NCBI RefSeq assembly: GCF_902806685.2
Contig: NC_048539.1
Coordinates: 15,044,378 to 15,108,377, forward strand
From: Maniola hyperantus
Taxonomy: Eukaryota; Arthropoda; Insecta; Lepidoptera; Nymphalidae
DNA length: 64,000 nucleotides
Reading direction: 5' to 3'
A model generated the notes under the pieces. It saw nothing but the letters and a program-made list of their open reading frames with translations. It was not told where the DNA came from and ran no database searches. The position numbers were made by a program, and so were the translations under genes. Each line of letters starts with the position of its first letter. Within the stretch, counting starts at the first letter, position 1. This document shows, piece after piece, positions 42,436 to 54,600 of the stretch.

Positions 42436-42676
42436 TCATATCTGCAGCTCTTGGTGCGAGTGGGGGGAGTGAGAGGGGTTGTGGGGCGCGGGGTGCGCGG
42501 GCGCAGGGAGAGGCGCCCGTTGCTGCAAGTGCACAAGCGCAGACAGCAAACGCGTGTTGGCCTCGTCTAGTGCCGCGATGCGGTGCTCCTGCGCCTCGAT
42601 CACTCGCTGTTTGTGCGACAGCGCGGCGGCCATCTTGCGCTGTTCCCGCCTCAACTCTTCCTCTACGCATATTAAT
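42436..42676 (-). CDS. raskol: raskol exon N, C-terminus
   Basis: 241 nt: 'LICVEEELRREQRKMAAALS', 'HKQRVIEAQEHRIAALDEAN' and 'TRLLSALVHLQQR', then a Pro/His tail ending HQELQI and TGA at 42,436-42,438. The coiled coil matches mammalian relatives closely; the tail does not and may vary by splicing. Confidence 0.88.
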
Positions 42677-45600
42677 CTGTAAAGAGTTAAGTTTTTACTT
42701 TATTAATGTCACAATCTATTTATACTAATCTAAATATATAAAAGGACTGGTCTATCAACGCACAGCTCAAACTACTGGACGGATTGGGCTGAGATAGCTA
42801 TTATGACGTAGGGATCCGCTAAGAAAGGATTTTTGTAAATTTAACCCCTAAGGGGGTGTGAAATAGGGGTTTGAAATTTGTGTAGTCCAGACGAAGTCGC
42901 GAGCATAAGCTAGTAATAATATACCTAAATAGAAAAGTGTGTCAAAAATTTACAAAATTTGGTTGCTTGCTTAGTTGTAGCTTGTATCCCAGGGATAGAC
43001 ATAGGCGACTTTTTGCCCCGGAAAATCAAAGACTCCCTTAGGATTTTCCAAGCTTAAATACATGCGGACGAAGTCGCGGACATCATCTAGTTATAGTGTG
43101 TATAAAACGCCTTTATTACCTGGATATGATAGCCTTCATTTTGGCATCCGTGTGATCTTGACCAGAATCAGTGGGACCCAGACGCCCTCGGAGGAGTTCC
43201 ACTGAACATTTTAGCCTCTCTATTTCACGTTCATACTGAAAAATAATAAACAATAAACAAATAGATACTTCAATACAGCAACTTTAAATACACAAACGCA
43301 TGTGAATTGTGCTAGTAAAGCAACGTTGACCGAAGTCGGTAACTGGACGGGATGGGACTTTCGATATCCAAATCTAACATCTGATAGTAATCATTAAACC
43401 TAAGGCCGCCTTGAAATTTGTCGCAAAGTGGCCGAGCGTAGGCAGCGCGGCTGCAGCGCTGCTTTGTAAACCCGTATAAATGACGCGTATGACGCGGTCG
43501 CACATCAGTTCATCGATCGAAATTATATGGATTTACAAAGTAGCGCGATAGCAGCGTTGCAGCCACGCTGTCTCCGCGCGGACAGTTTGCAGCAAATTTG
43601 AAGGTGCCCTATATGTTGAAATCATTCTCTTAGATGTGATGGACTAAGAGAACAAGATTTCGACTATCAGTGATAATAGCCGGAACCGAACGGCTTAACC
43701 TGTTCTCCGTAGCCCGAAGGAAACGAAAAAGCTTTCAGACATCCAAAGCCTGCCACCTATCTATCTATCCTAGTTACCGAGCGAGGTGAAAATTATTTAA
43801 CCTGTGTGATCGTTTGACATGTGCCATCACCTTCACTATAACTCCCCTGGCGTCATTGCAAATCACACAATAATAAATCCTCAATTCTAAGGAATAAAGC
43901 ATGTAAAGCAATGGTGCCAACATGACGGCAGGAGACAAGATATAGGGAACGGTCTGTAATCACACGTGCTTCAAAAAAGATTCAACAAAACAAAAATATG
44001 AACCTGTTCGATGGTTCTATGATGCTTAGTGCGTCGTCTGCCAGTTGTGCTGTAAAGCGTGTCGTCCACTTCATCGGAGCTATCTGTAAGCTCTCGCGCA
44101 GACTCCAAGCTAAGCCGTCGCTGCAGCTTGTCCCTTGCAGGGATCTCCCTGTCACTCCTCGCCGGCGTCCGTTCACTCGCCTCACTGGAATGAGACTCCC
44201 GGCTGAACACACGTGAAGGCGAATCCCTTTTTTCTCGACCTCCATAGTAATCCTGATGCCTTTCCAAATCTTCATTCAGCCTACTACTGGATATTTTCGC
44301 TCCCGAATACGTCCTATCTAAAGGATAATTCTTCTCGGGAATTGAGCTTTCTGTTGAAAATTTTTCAGGCGAATTTTTCATGTTCTCCATGTTATACAAA
44401 GCCTTTTGACTCCGCGAGATTTGTAACCGGTACATTTCTTTATTCACTTCCTCCACGTTGGACTCAGATCTGCTCATCGGATAGCCGGAGTCTGTTGAGA
44501 TATGATGCGGTTTGCTCTCGTACAATGACTCGCCTCGTTGGCCAAAATGTTTTAAATTCAGTTGATTTTGATTAGTCGAATAAGAGAGCATGGGATTCGT
44601 TCTGGGCATTCTCGTTTTGCTACTTTTTCTTAAACTTGGCGAATTACTCGAAGATTCCTCGTCTCTAACCCTAGGGGAGTGGTTGTGGTTATTGTTACTC
44701 CGCTGGTACAGATCTTCGTAATTACAGTTATCTCTAGTGAGTTTTCGGTGGGCAGCGTTGCGATTCTGTTTGTCATAATTTCTACTGTCGTCGTTGAAAT
44801 TCGTGGAACCCTCTTCAGAATTCGTCTCCACGTTGTCTGTGCTCAGACCCTCCTCATCGATGGATGAACTGGAAGAGCTACACGGACATCGCTTAGAGTT
44901 TCTGTTTTCATTGGTTTTCTTGATTTCCTGCGACTGTCGATTGTTATCCTCCATATTGTAGACAGGGTTTGTAAAAACTAATGGAGCTACTTTTGTGTTT
45001 GCGTTTGTGTTGCTTTGAACGTTGTCGGCGGTTGTGAAGTTTTGGATACCATATTTCTGAATATCATACTCAATTTTTTGTTGCACTGGGCTCTTTGGAT
45101 AAAATTTCTCGTTTTTGCTATCGTAATACTGCTTCTCTCTTTGTTTTTGGTAGTTTAGCTGTGAGTAGCGGCTCATAGGTTGCCCACCGTTCTCGTAGGG
45201 CTGATGGTGATGAGCCGTATTTTCAATGGGACTAGAACTTTGGCTGTACGTTGCGATGCTCTGGTATCCGGAGCTTGCGACATTCGACAATCCACTGATG
45301 GATACATTTGAACCGTTGTTTGTGTAAGAATGTTTGTTTCCATTAATAACGTTATTGTTATTCGATTTCGACTGCGAAATATTTTTCTTATTCATAATCT
45401 TTTCATCGACTATATCCGAATCATCGGCATACTTCAAGAGATCTGATAATTCGTCTAGCGTTGAAGTTTCTTTAATGATGTTCTGCAAATCGTTAGAGCA
45501 ATAGTTATGGTTGATGCTATCGCTACTCGGGGACCTTTCGGTGCTGTTATAATTGGAATTGTGATAATGCGTTTGTTGCTGATTAAAGTTATTGGGTTTG

Positions 45601-48600
45601 TATCTCTCCTGGAACCTCCTCTCTAAGCTTTCGTTCAAACCGTTGCTAATGCCTTTGGGATACTGATCAGAGCCGAAACCAATCTGTACGACTTTTAGAT
45701 TAACACAATGTTCCTGATTATTGTACTGAGAGCTATATCTGTCTGGATTGACGTTCTGATTGACTGGGCTCGACCCGTATCCGTTTCTTGGAAGCGTCGC
45801 TGAGCGTAAATTAAAGCTGGGCGATTTGGAAACAGTCGCATATGACCCTTTGTACTTGGATTCTTCAGCATTGGACTTCGATGGACTGATGTTGAATTGG
45901 ACCCCGTGTTTGTTCATGATGGGTGAACTGTGCGCAAAGTTATTGTTGATTGGACCATTCACTGGAGCCTCTACGTTCGGTTTAGTCGGCGTGTTGCACG
46001 TTGGATCGTTAAATCTGAAAATAAAATTAAGAATCAAAACGATGTCACTAAATAAGTATCCATTTATATGGTAAAGGTTGCTTTACTAACCTGAAGATAT
46101 TTTCACCCATTGGTGCAGGCGGTCCAATATCATTACTCATCAGTCTTTTACTTAAATCCTCCAAAATTTCAGACAGCGGGTCCAACTCCTAAATGAAAAA
46201 AAAAGATAATTAGTTATTTTATAATGTTATTTTCTTTTAAATGGGAGGGAGATTTATTTTAGCCCAAGCTACAGAAAAAAATGTTTGTGTTTGGGCCCAG
46301 CTTTGTTTAGTAATTAATTAATGATTTATGGCACTCCAGCACACACGCGATGCAGGTGGACTAAAATCGTAGTACATACATATTTTGTACGCTTTACACG
46401 CAAGAACACTCCAAATCGGCGAAGGGCTTTTTATGACTTTTTAATTCAATTTTTTTTTGACTTAACTCACTGGACTAAGAGCCAGTGAGTGCCAGACCTT
46501 CGTTATTTTATAAAAGCTGGAAGATTTTTGGCGTATTGTCCCCAACATTGGGAGGAACGTTTGTTTGAATCATGGTGGTTTTGGGAGCTAACAGGTAATA
46601 AAGATGAAGAAAATCTTACGCCTAATTTTTTATATTTTCCAATCCAAACAAACACCCAAACAAACGTTCCTCCCGACGAAATGAAACTTTCAGCTTTTAT
46701 AAAATAACGAAGGTCTGGCACGCGCTGGATATCTCTCTCTACAGTCTACACGTACTATTCATACATTCTTACTAACTATTACTAGTAGATAATCGAATCG
46801 ATCGAACAAATATCCGCTACTCTGTCCGCATGGATTGAGGTTATTGGGAAGTCTTGTGAGAACTGATTTGATAACTTTGATTTGAAAATTTGACCCGAAA
46901 AATGTACCTACATAGTCCGCATCGCCGCTTGGTCAGATGTCTGTCAAGGGATATTATTGCCATCCGAAAAAGGGCACGAACCTGTATCTTCCCTGCAGGC
47001 AGCTTGGGCAAGCTGTCGGCCAACAGGCCATGCAGCGTGGCCAGCTGCTTGCCGAGGTCGACGTGCGGCGCCCACTCCGGGTCCGCTTCTACAGCTATCT
47101 CGGTCCTAGAGCCCTCCGACCCCGCCATGGAGCCTTGCGATGCCGAAGAGTTGCGCTTGCTGCCGTCTGGTTGCTGTTGCGACTGGAGCAACTGTTGGTG
47201 TTGCTGGTCCTGCGGTCGCGTCTGCAACGAAGATTTTTTTTGTAGAAACATTTGGATTTATCAGATTACTTGAAGCAATAATTCACGGAGATGTTTCTGA
47301 GGAAGACCTTCATTGGCTTGAGAATTACATTGAGGAACTTCATGAAGGTCTCCTGGCTCTGAATCTGAAAGTGCATAATGTTAGGCAATTTACACGTACA
47401 AATTACCGGAACTTGAAGTAAGAACTTACAGAGATTGCCCTGAGGAAGGCCTTCATATTGGGTGCCTCCTGCTCGAGGAAGTCGTTGAGGAACTCCATGA
47501 AGGCCTCTTTGCCCTGGAAGCGCGTGAAGTTGGCCAGCGTCTGCAGCGTCTTCGCCACGAGCGTCAAATTGCGCGCCGCGCGCTCGTTGGGGTATTCTGT
47601 AGTTCATTTCAATATTAAGGATGAGTTTTTAACAGGGATATGTGCATAACTTTCTAGAGTTTTTGTGCTACACAGGGTGAAAGTAGAACGCTAGCGAGAC
47701 TTAGTATAATTATAGCGCGTAAGTTTTTACTAGTGTTCTAATTACACCCTGTATTTACCGTGAACAAAGCTTTCAAAATTTTTCCTCACAAATTTTGAGC
47801 TTAGAGCTTTTGAAGACAGCAAAGTTAAGAGTAACGGGGTGGTACTTCAATGTGTTTTATTGTGTAACTAAAGTCATCGCAAACGACATCTTATCTCTTA
47901 AGATCTTTCCCAACATTGAAATGGACGAACTTGGCTATTTTTTGTGATATATGTATTCACCAAGAACATAATAACGCCCTCATTCTTTTAATATCGGTTA
48001 AGATTACCCATCGTAATTCCAGCCAAGTTAAAGAGGTTAGCTTTCTTTCGGTTAATATTATCTAATGCGAGGAAAGATTTCTCAAATTATTCAATCAATG
48101 TTGCAACTCACCGTGAATTATTCCAAAAAGACTTGGAGAGAGAATTGCGGGACAAAGGAAACGAAGAAAGATGGAAGCACTGATCAGGTTATCTGATATA
48201 TCTTCTCGACCCATTGATGTTAACCTGAAAGAAATATTATCTTAAATTATGAGGCTTTTGTAGTGATAGACATGAAGGCATATAGTTATGGTATTGTAAA
48301 AAATCTGGCCAAATTATATTGGACAACCTACCACCTCCCAAACAGTTAGTGCAGTATGATCCGGTTCGAAGGACCATACAATGTAGTTATTTGTGGACAA
48401 TATTAAATGGTAAATATATAAATTGTTTCATTGACTGTATTACTTACGCCGGGATAGCTAACTCTTAGTTGTTATGTGTGGCACAATTTATGAAATAAAC
48501 GTTTTTCTTTCTTCTTTCTATTTTTTTAGATAGCTGAAAATGAGACCATGATATTGATAGTGAGTAAATGTGGAGAGGAAGCCCACTGTTCTAATTCCTA

Positions 48601-51600
48601 GAGCGTAGAGCACGAGGCTCGACGACTGGGTTAGATGCTAGTGCTGCAGTGTTCGGTTACATATAGTGCCCCGAACAAGTAAAAACCCACTCACCTCTCG
48701 CGGAACGTGGCGAAACAGTCTCTCAGTGGAGGAGGGAACCGGGGCGCGGAGGCGGCGATGGCGCGCCACGCCAGCGTCACGGTGTCGCGCAGGGCGGACT
48801 GCTGGCGCCGCAGCGCTGCGCCACTGCCGGCTCGCAACGGGTCAACCTCGCAGTCCGTCGCGCCCGATCCCGCCGCCGCGGCCACCGCCTCCCCGAGTGT
48901 GTCCTGAGCAGGGACACGCAAGGTGAGCAAAACTTAACGTCATATTGGGCATCCAGAACGGTATCAGTACCCATATTATCAGTGCCCATTGTATAAATGC
49001 GAAAGTGTGTTTGTTTGTTGGTTTATCCTTCAATCACGTCGCAACGGCGCAATGGATCAACGTGACTTTTTGCATGGACATAGTTTAAGACCTGGAGAGT
49101 GATATAGGCTGGTTGTGCAATGAGAAACCTGGAAATTATTACGCAAAATATTGTTTAATCCACTTATTACTAGAAAGAATCATTGTACCGTTTTCTTTAG
49201 CTAATTCATTCATAGCTCCCTAGATGACGCTATATACGTGTTGCATCGCGGCAAATCGCGCGCACACCCGCTCCCGTCATAGGTGCTCCACTTGTCAACG
49301 CCATATTCAAAACAGCAGTCTGAAAAACGACACGCTAACATCCGCTCGCGCGCAGGCCACCTATGGCCTTGCATTGGTACCAGCACGAAAATCTAGAAAC
49401 GCTCTCACGCATCCCTAAGGCTGATTCAAGGAGTCTTGGAGAATTTCATAAGAACAGGTCAGTGATTTCTTCCTTGTATATATCATTAGTTTTAGGCATT
49501 ATTTTGTTGTTTTTTCTAGGTTTTTTGTTGCCAATACCATCGCCGCTAATTCCATACTATTGCAGTATAATTATTATAATTAATTTCGCACACGCACCCA
49601 AGGATCAGTGACTATTTACACGTTGCTGATCCATAGGCTACGTTTTATTCCAGAAAATCAAAGAATTTGGAAGACTCGAAGCACTCCTGACTTCGAAAAC
49701 AGTATGAAAAATTTACCACATATGGGGCTCAGATTGACTCAGTAAAAACGGATCCATGTCATAAAGGCATGCAAAGCCTACATTGGCACCCCAGCAATAC
49801 TCCCGTAAGTTCTCAGCGTCCTGGGCGGGGAGCTGCACTATAGATCTCCAACGATCGGGCGACGGTTTTTTTTTTTAATAGAGATAGCGAGCAAACGAGC
49901 AGGCGCGCGGGTCACCTGATGTTAAGTGATTACCGCCGCCCATGAACATTTGCAGCATCAGAGGAACCGCCGATGCGTTGCCGGCCTTTGAGGAATTTGT
50001 TGGTCCGCCCCTTGAGTGTGGAAACGGACCCAGGAAAGAAGAACGGACTCATGCAACAGTATGCCCTGCTACTGACCTGCAGATACTGATCGCCGACCAG
50101 CTTGAGGTAGGCCTCCATGCTCTTGGTGGCGAGCGAGTTGCCGCGGAAGGTGAGCGAGTGGTCGCCCGTGCGCCGCACGTCCAGCGCCACCACGTCGGCC
50201 AGGTAGCGCGGCGCCAGCCCCGCGCCCGCCATGCACAGCACCAGCGCGCAGCCGATGTCTTCCTTCGCTTTCACTCCTAGGGGGAAAGAAAAAGATCAGT
50301 ATTGGTTGAAGGGTAGGAATATTGCTATTTGCTAGTTGAAGCGTAGTAGTAGTAGCGTAGGTCGAGCGGCAGCACGAGGTTTGGAATACTCTTCCGCGAT
50401 ATGTGTTTCCTACCAATTACAACCCGGGTATCTTTAAAACAAGAGTGAATAGGCATCTTCTAGGTAAACGCGTCCCATCTTAGGCCACATCATCACTTCC
50501 CATCAGGTGTGATTGTGGTCAAGCGTATACCTATAATGAATAAAAAAACGTCGACGCACTGGTAGCGGCACTCGATGCGCAGAGGCCGGTGGTAGGCGGT
50601 CGTAGTTACCTATGACGGGCTCGAGGTACTCGCAGAGGCGGCGGTAGTTCCTCTTGAGGTAGTCGAGGAAGCGCGCGTAGTGGTCGAGCGGCAGCACGTC
50701 GACGCACTGGTAGCGGCACTTGATGCGCAGAGGCCGGTGGTAGGCGGTCGTAGTTACCTATGACGGGCTCGAGGTACTCGCAGAGGCGGCGGTAGTTCCT
50801 CTTGAGGTAGTCGAGGAAGCGCGCGTAGTGGTCGAGCGGCAGCACGTCGACGCACTGGTAGCGGCACTCGATGCGCAGAGGCCGGTGGTATAGGCGGTCG
50901 TAGTTACCTATGACGGGCTCGAGGTACTCGCAGAGGCGGCGGTAGTTCCTCTTGAGGTAGTCGAGGAAGCGCGCGTAGTGGTCGAGCGGCAGCACGTCGA
51001 CGCACTGGTAGCGGCACTTGATGCGCAGAGGCCGGTGGTAGGCGGTCGTAGTTACCTATGACGGGCTCGAGGTACTCGCAGAGGCGGCGGTAGTTCCTCT
51101 TGAGGTAGTCGAGGAAGCGCGCGTAGTGGTCGAGCGGCAGCACGTCGACGCACTGGTAGCGGCACTTGATGCGCAGAGGCCGGTGGTAGGCGGTCGTAGT
51201 TACCTATGACGGGCTCGAGGTACTCGCAGAGGCGGCGGTAGTTCCTCTTGAGGTAGTCGAGGAAGCGCGCGTAGTGGTCGAGCGGCAGCACGTCGACGCA
51301 CTGGTAGCGGCACTTGATGCGCAGAGGCCGGTGGTAGGCGGTCGTAGTTACCTATGACGGGCTCGAGGTACTCGCAGAGGCGGCGGTAGTTCCTCTTGAG
51401 GTAGTCGAGGAAGCGCGCGTAGTGGTCGAGCGGCAGCACGTCGACGCACTGGTAGCGGCACTTGATGCGCAGAGGCCGGTGGTAGGCGGTCGTAGTTACC
51501 TATGACGGGCTCGAGGTACTCGCAGAGGCGGCGGTAGTTCCTCTTGAGGTAGTCGAGGAAGCGCGCGTAGTGGTCGAGCGGCAGCACGTCGACGCACTGG

Positions 51601-54600
51601 TAGCGGCACTTGATGCGCAGAGGCCGGTGGTAGGCGGTCGTAGTTACCTATGACGGGCTCGAGGTACTCGCAGAGGCGGCGGTAGTTCCTCTTGAGGTAG
51701 TCGAGGAAGCGCGCGTAGTGGTCGAGCGGCAGCACGTCGACGCACTGGTAGCGGCACTTGATGCGCAGAGGCCGGTGGTAGGCGGTCGTAGTTACCTATG
51801 ACGGGCTCGAGGTACTCGCAGAGGCGGCGGTAGTTCCTCTTGAGGTAGTCGAGGAAGCGCGCGTAGTGGTCGAGCGGCAGCACGTCGACGCACTGGTAGC
51901 GGCACTTGATGCGCAGAGGCCGGTGGTAGGCGGTCGTAGTTACCTATGACGGGCTCGAGGTACTCGCAGAGGCGGCGGTAGTTCCTCTTGAGGTAGTCGA
52001 GGAAGCGCGCGTAGTGGTCGAGCGGCAGCACGTCGACGCACTGGTAGCGGCACTTGATGCGCAGAGGCCGGTGGTAGGCGGTCGTAGTTACCTATGACGG
52101 GCTCGAGGTACTCGCAGAGGCGGCGGTAGTTCCTCTTGAGGTAGTCGAGGAAGCGCGCGTAGTGGTCGAGCGGCAGCACGTCGACGCACTGGTAGCGGCA
52201 CTTGATGCGCAGAGGCCGGTGGTAGGCGGTCGTAGTTACCTATGACGGGCTCGAGGTACTCGCAGAGGCGGCGGTAGTTCCTCTTGAGGTAGTCGAGGAA
52301 GCGCGCGTAGTGGTCGAGCGGCAGCACGTCGACGCACTGGTAGCGGCACTTGATGCGCAGAGGCCGGTGGTAGGCGGTCGTAGTTACCTATGACGGGCTC
52401 GAGGTACTCGCAGAGGCGGCGGTAGTTCCTCTTGAGGTAGTCGAGGAAGCGCGCGTAGTGGTCGAGCGGCAGCACGTCGACGCACTGGTAGCGGCACTTG
52501 ATGCGCAGAGGCCGGTGGTAGGCGGTCGTAGTTACCTATGACGGGCTCGAGGTACTCGCAGAGGCGGCGGTAGTTCCTCTTGAGGTAGTCGAGGAAGCGC
52601 GCGTAGTGGTCGAGCGGCAGCACGTCGACGCACTGGTAGCGGCACTTGATGCGCAGCGCGGGCAGCGGCGCGGGCGCGCGGCCCGGCGACTGCGGCTTGT
52701 CACCCTCGCTCACCGGGTACCACCGCTCGTTGAGGTATCGCGACGATACGTCGTCGACCGGGATACGTACTGTTCCTGTAAACACCAAATTTTGAAAATG
52801 CGTATTTTTTTTTTTTTTTTATTTAGACAAAAAAAAGCGAATAATTCACACCACACTTCCAGACCAAAGCACTAGACAAAAAGCCGCGACTGGTGTTGGC
52901 AGTTTGCAGCCCAAATAGACCGTAGTCTGTGCTAGGGCTAGGGTTGATAATTTGTAAATTTTAATAAGTTAAAATCCATAATTAAAATAATACTTGATAA
53001 TATAATTAAAATCAAACTAACTTCATAAGAAATAGTTTGAGCTACAGCTCGTAACCCCCCTAATAAAGAATAATTTGTATTAGAAGATCGTATACCACGA
53101 TACTTCAACACCTCTTTATTAATTTCATTAATGGGGCCGATTCTCTTGTACACAATCTCTAAACTAAACTAAATTAACAGGTCTAAATCTAGTGTCATTC
53201 TTTTCCGCTAGCAACATTATGAAAGGGATAGCAATAGATTTAAACATGTCATTTTAGTTTAGTTAGGATTTTTATTTTTAGATTGTGTACAATGGAATTA
53301 GCCACATTGTATTATTATTTAGACAAAGCCGTGTAGTAACATTGAAATCGACATTCAGGGTTTTTCTATCCTTTTTGTAAGTTATTAATTAGCTTTCGAC
53401 TTTCGACTTCGTCAGCAGTACATATCTATATATTTAAAAAAAAACCGACTTCCAAAACCACTACAAAGTAAAAATAACTTTTGTTTCTACACCTGTCATA
53501 CATGAATGAAATCGGGCGAGCTTCAGGCTTTGATTTCTAGTTTCGTTTATTATGCTCGCCCGACTTCATACATACAGACAGGTGTAGAAACTTTTGGAAG
53601 TGGTTTTTTTAATTATTTTATTTTATATTAAGCTTTTTAGTATAAGTAGTCATTGCTTGGTACCTAATTCATCAACAAAACTTTCCAAATCCACACGGCT
53701 TAGGAGTTCAGTACCTTTCAGCATCAGGATTGATGAGTTGTAACTTGGAATTCAACAACAAAGTCTATGCTCGGCATTTACAATATTATTTCACCAGGAA
53801 CAGTTCCTGAATCTCTATAGTTTAGGAGTGCTGTACCATCCATCATCGGGTTTGAGGAGTTCGGCCTTGGAGTGTAATCATGAAGCTGTTGCTTGATACC
53901 TTAAATATCAATTCACCATCAGTAATTCCCGAATCCTCACGGCTTAGGAGTTCAGTACCTTGTAGCATTAGGGTTGAGGAGTTGGGATCCGAAGTTCATT
54001 GGTGTAGTCTCTGTTTGCCACCAAAAATAATATTGCATCATCCGCAGTTCCTAAATCACTATATTTTAGGAGTGCTGTACCCTACATCATCAGGGTTGAG
54101 GAGTTGGAACTTGGAGGCCAAGCATAAAGTCGTTGCTTGGTACCTACAACTTTAATTCACTATGTACACTTCCTGAATCTTGATAACTTAGGCGGGTAGC
54201 AACCCTGCAGCATCAGGATTGAGGAGTAGGATCCAGAAAATTTTATGGAACCACCACGGAAACATCCCCTGTTGATTTAAAAATAAAAATTGCAAATCGG
54301 TCCAGAAACTTTGAAAAAATCGGTGAACATACATTAAGAAAAACGGGCCTAATTGAGAACCACCCCCTTTTTGGAAGTCGGTCAAAAATTATATTTTATA
54401 GCCTATAGCACTGGGATAGTACGAAATTTTCAGAATCGGATAATTCTTCGTAATATTTGTGACTTGTGTAATCAATAATAATCATGGTAGATCTAGAATC
54501 TAGATCGTGATGGTCGGGGACGATCGATGATGCATTATTGTAAACAAAGTTGAAAGTACAAACTAATAAAAGGCACATAATTACAAAACGTACCTTTTTC

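Noticed and set aside
42404..42728. Overlapping plus- and minus-strand ORFs over the raskol C-terminal exon
   Set aside because: Only the minus frame 42,436-42,676 matches the SynGAP/DAB2IP C-terminal coiled coil. The others are GC-rich shadow frames.
43971..44003. Extension of raskol exon L to the ORF stop at 43,971
   Set aside because: The donor CAG|GTTCAT at 44,003 joins in phase to exon M, whose coiled coil matches the family. The extra 11 codons are intron, though a short isoform ending there cannot be ruled out.
46890..47421. Plus-strand ORFs of 93-127 codons over raskol exons I and J
   Set aside because: Antisense shadows of GC-rich coding exons with no family match.
48666..48926. 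86-codon plus ORF rich in Arg, Pro and Ala
   Set aside because: Antisense of raskol exon G; its composition is a product of GC-rich coding sequence on the other strand.
50503..52475. Series of 79-129-codon minus-strand ORFs starting 'LPLDHYARF'
   Set aside because: They are read-through of the 148-bp exon E array. After the donor the frame shifts and stops; they are not separate proteins.
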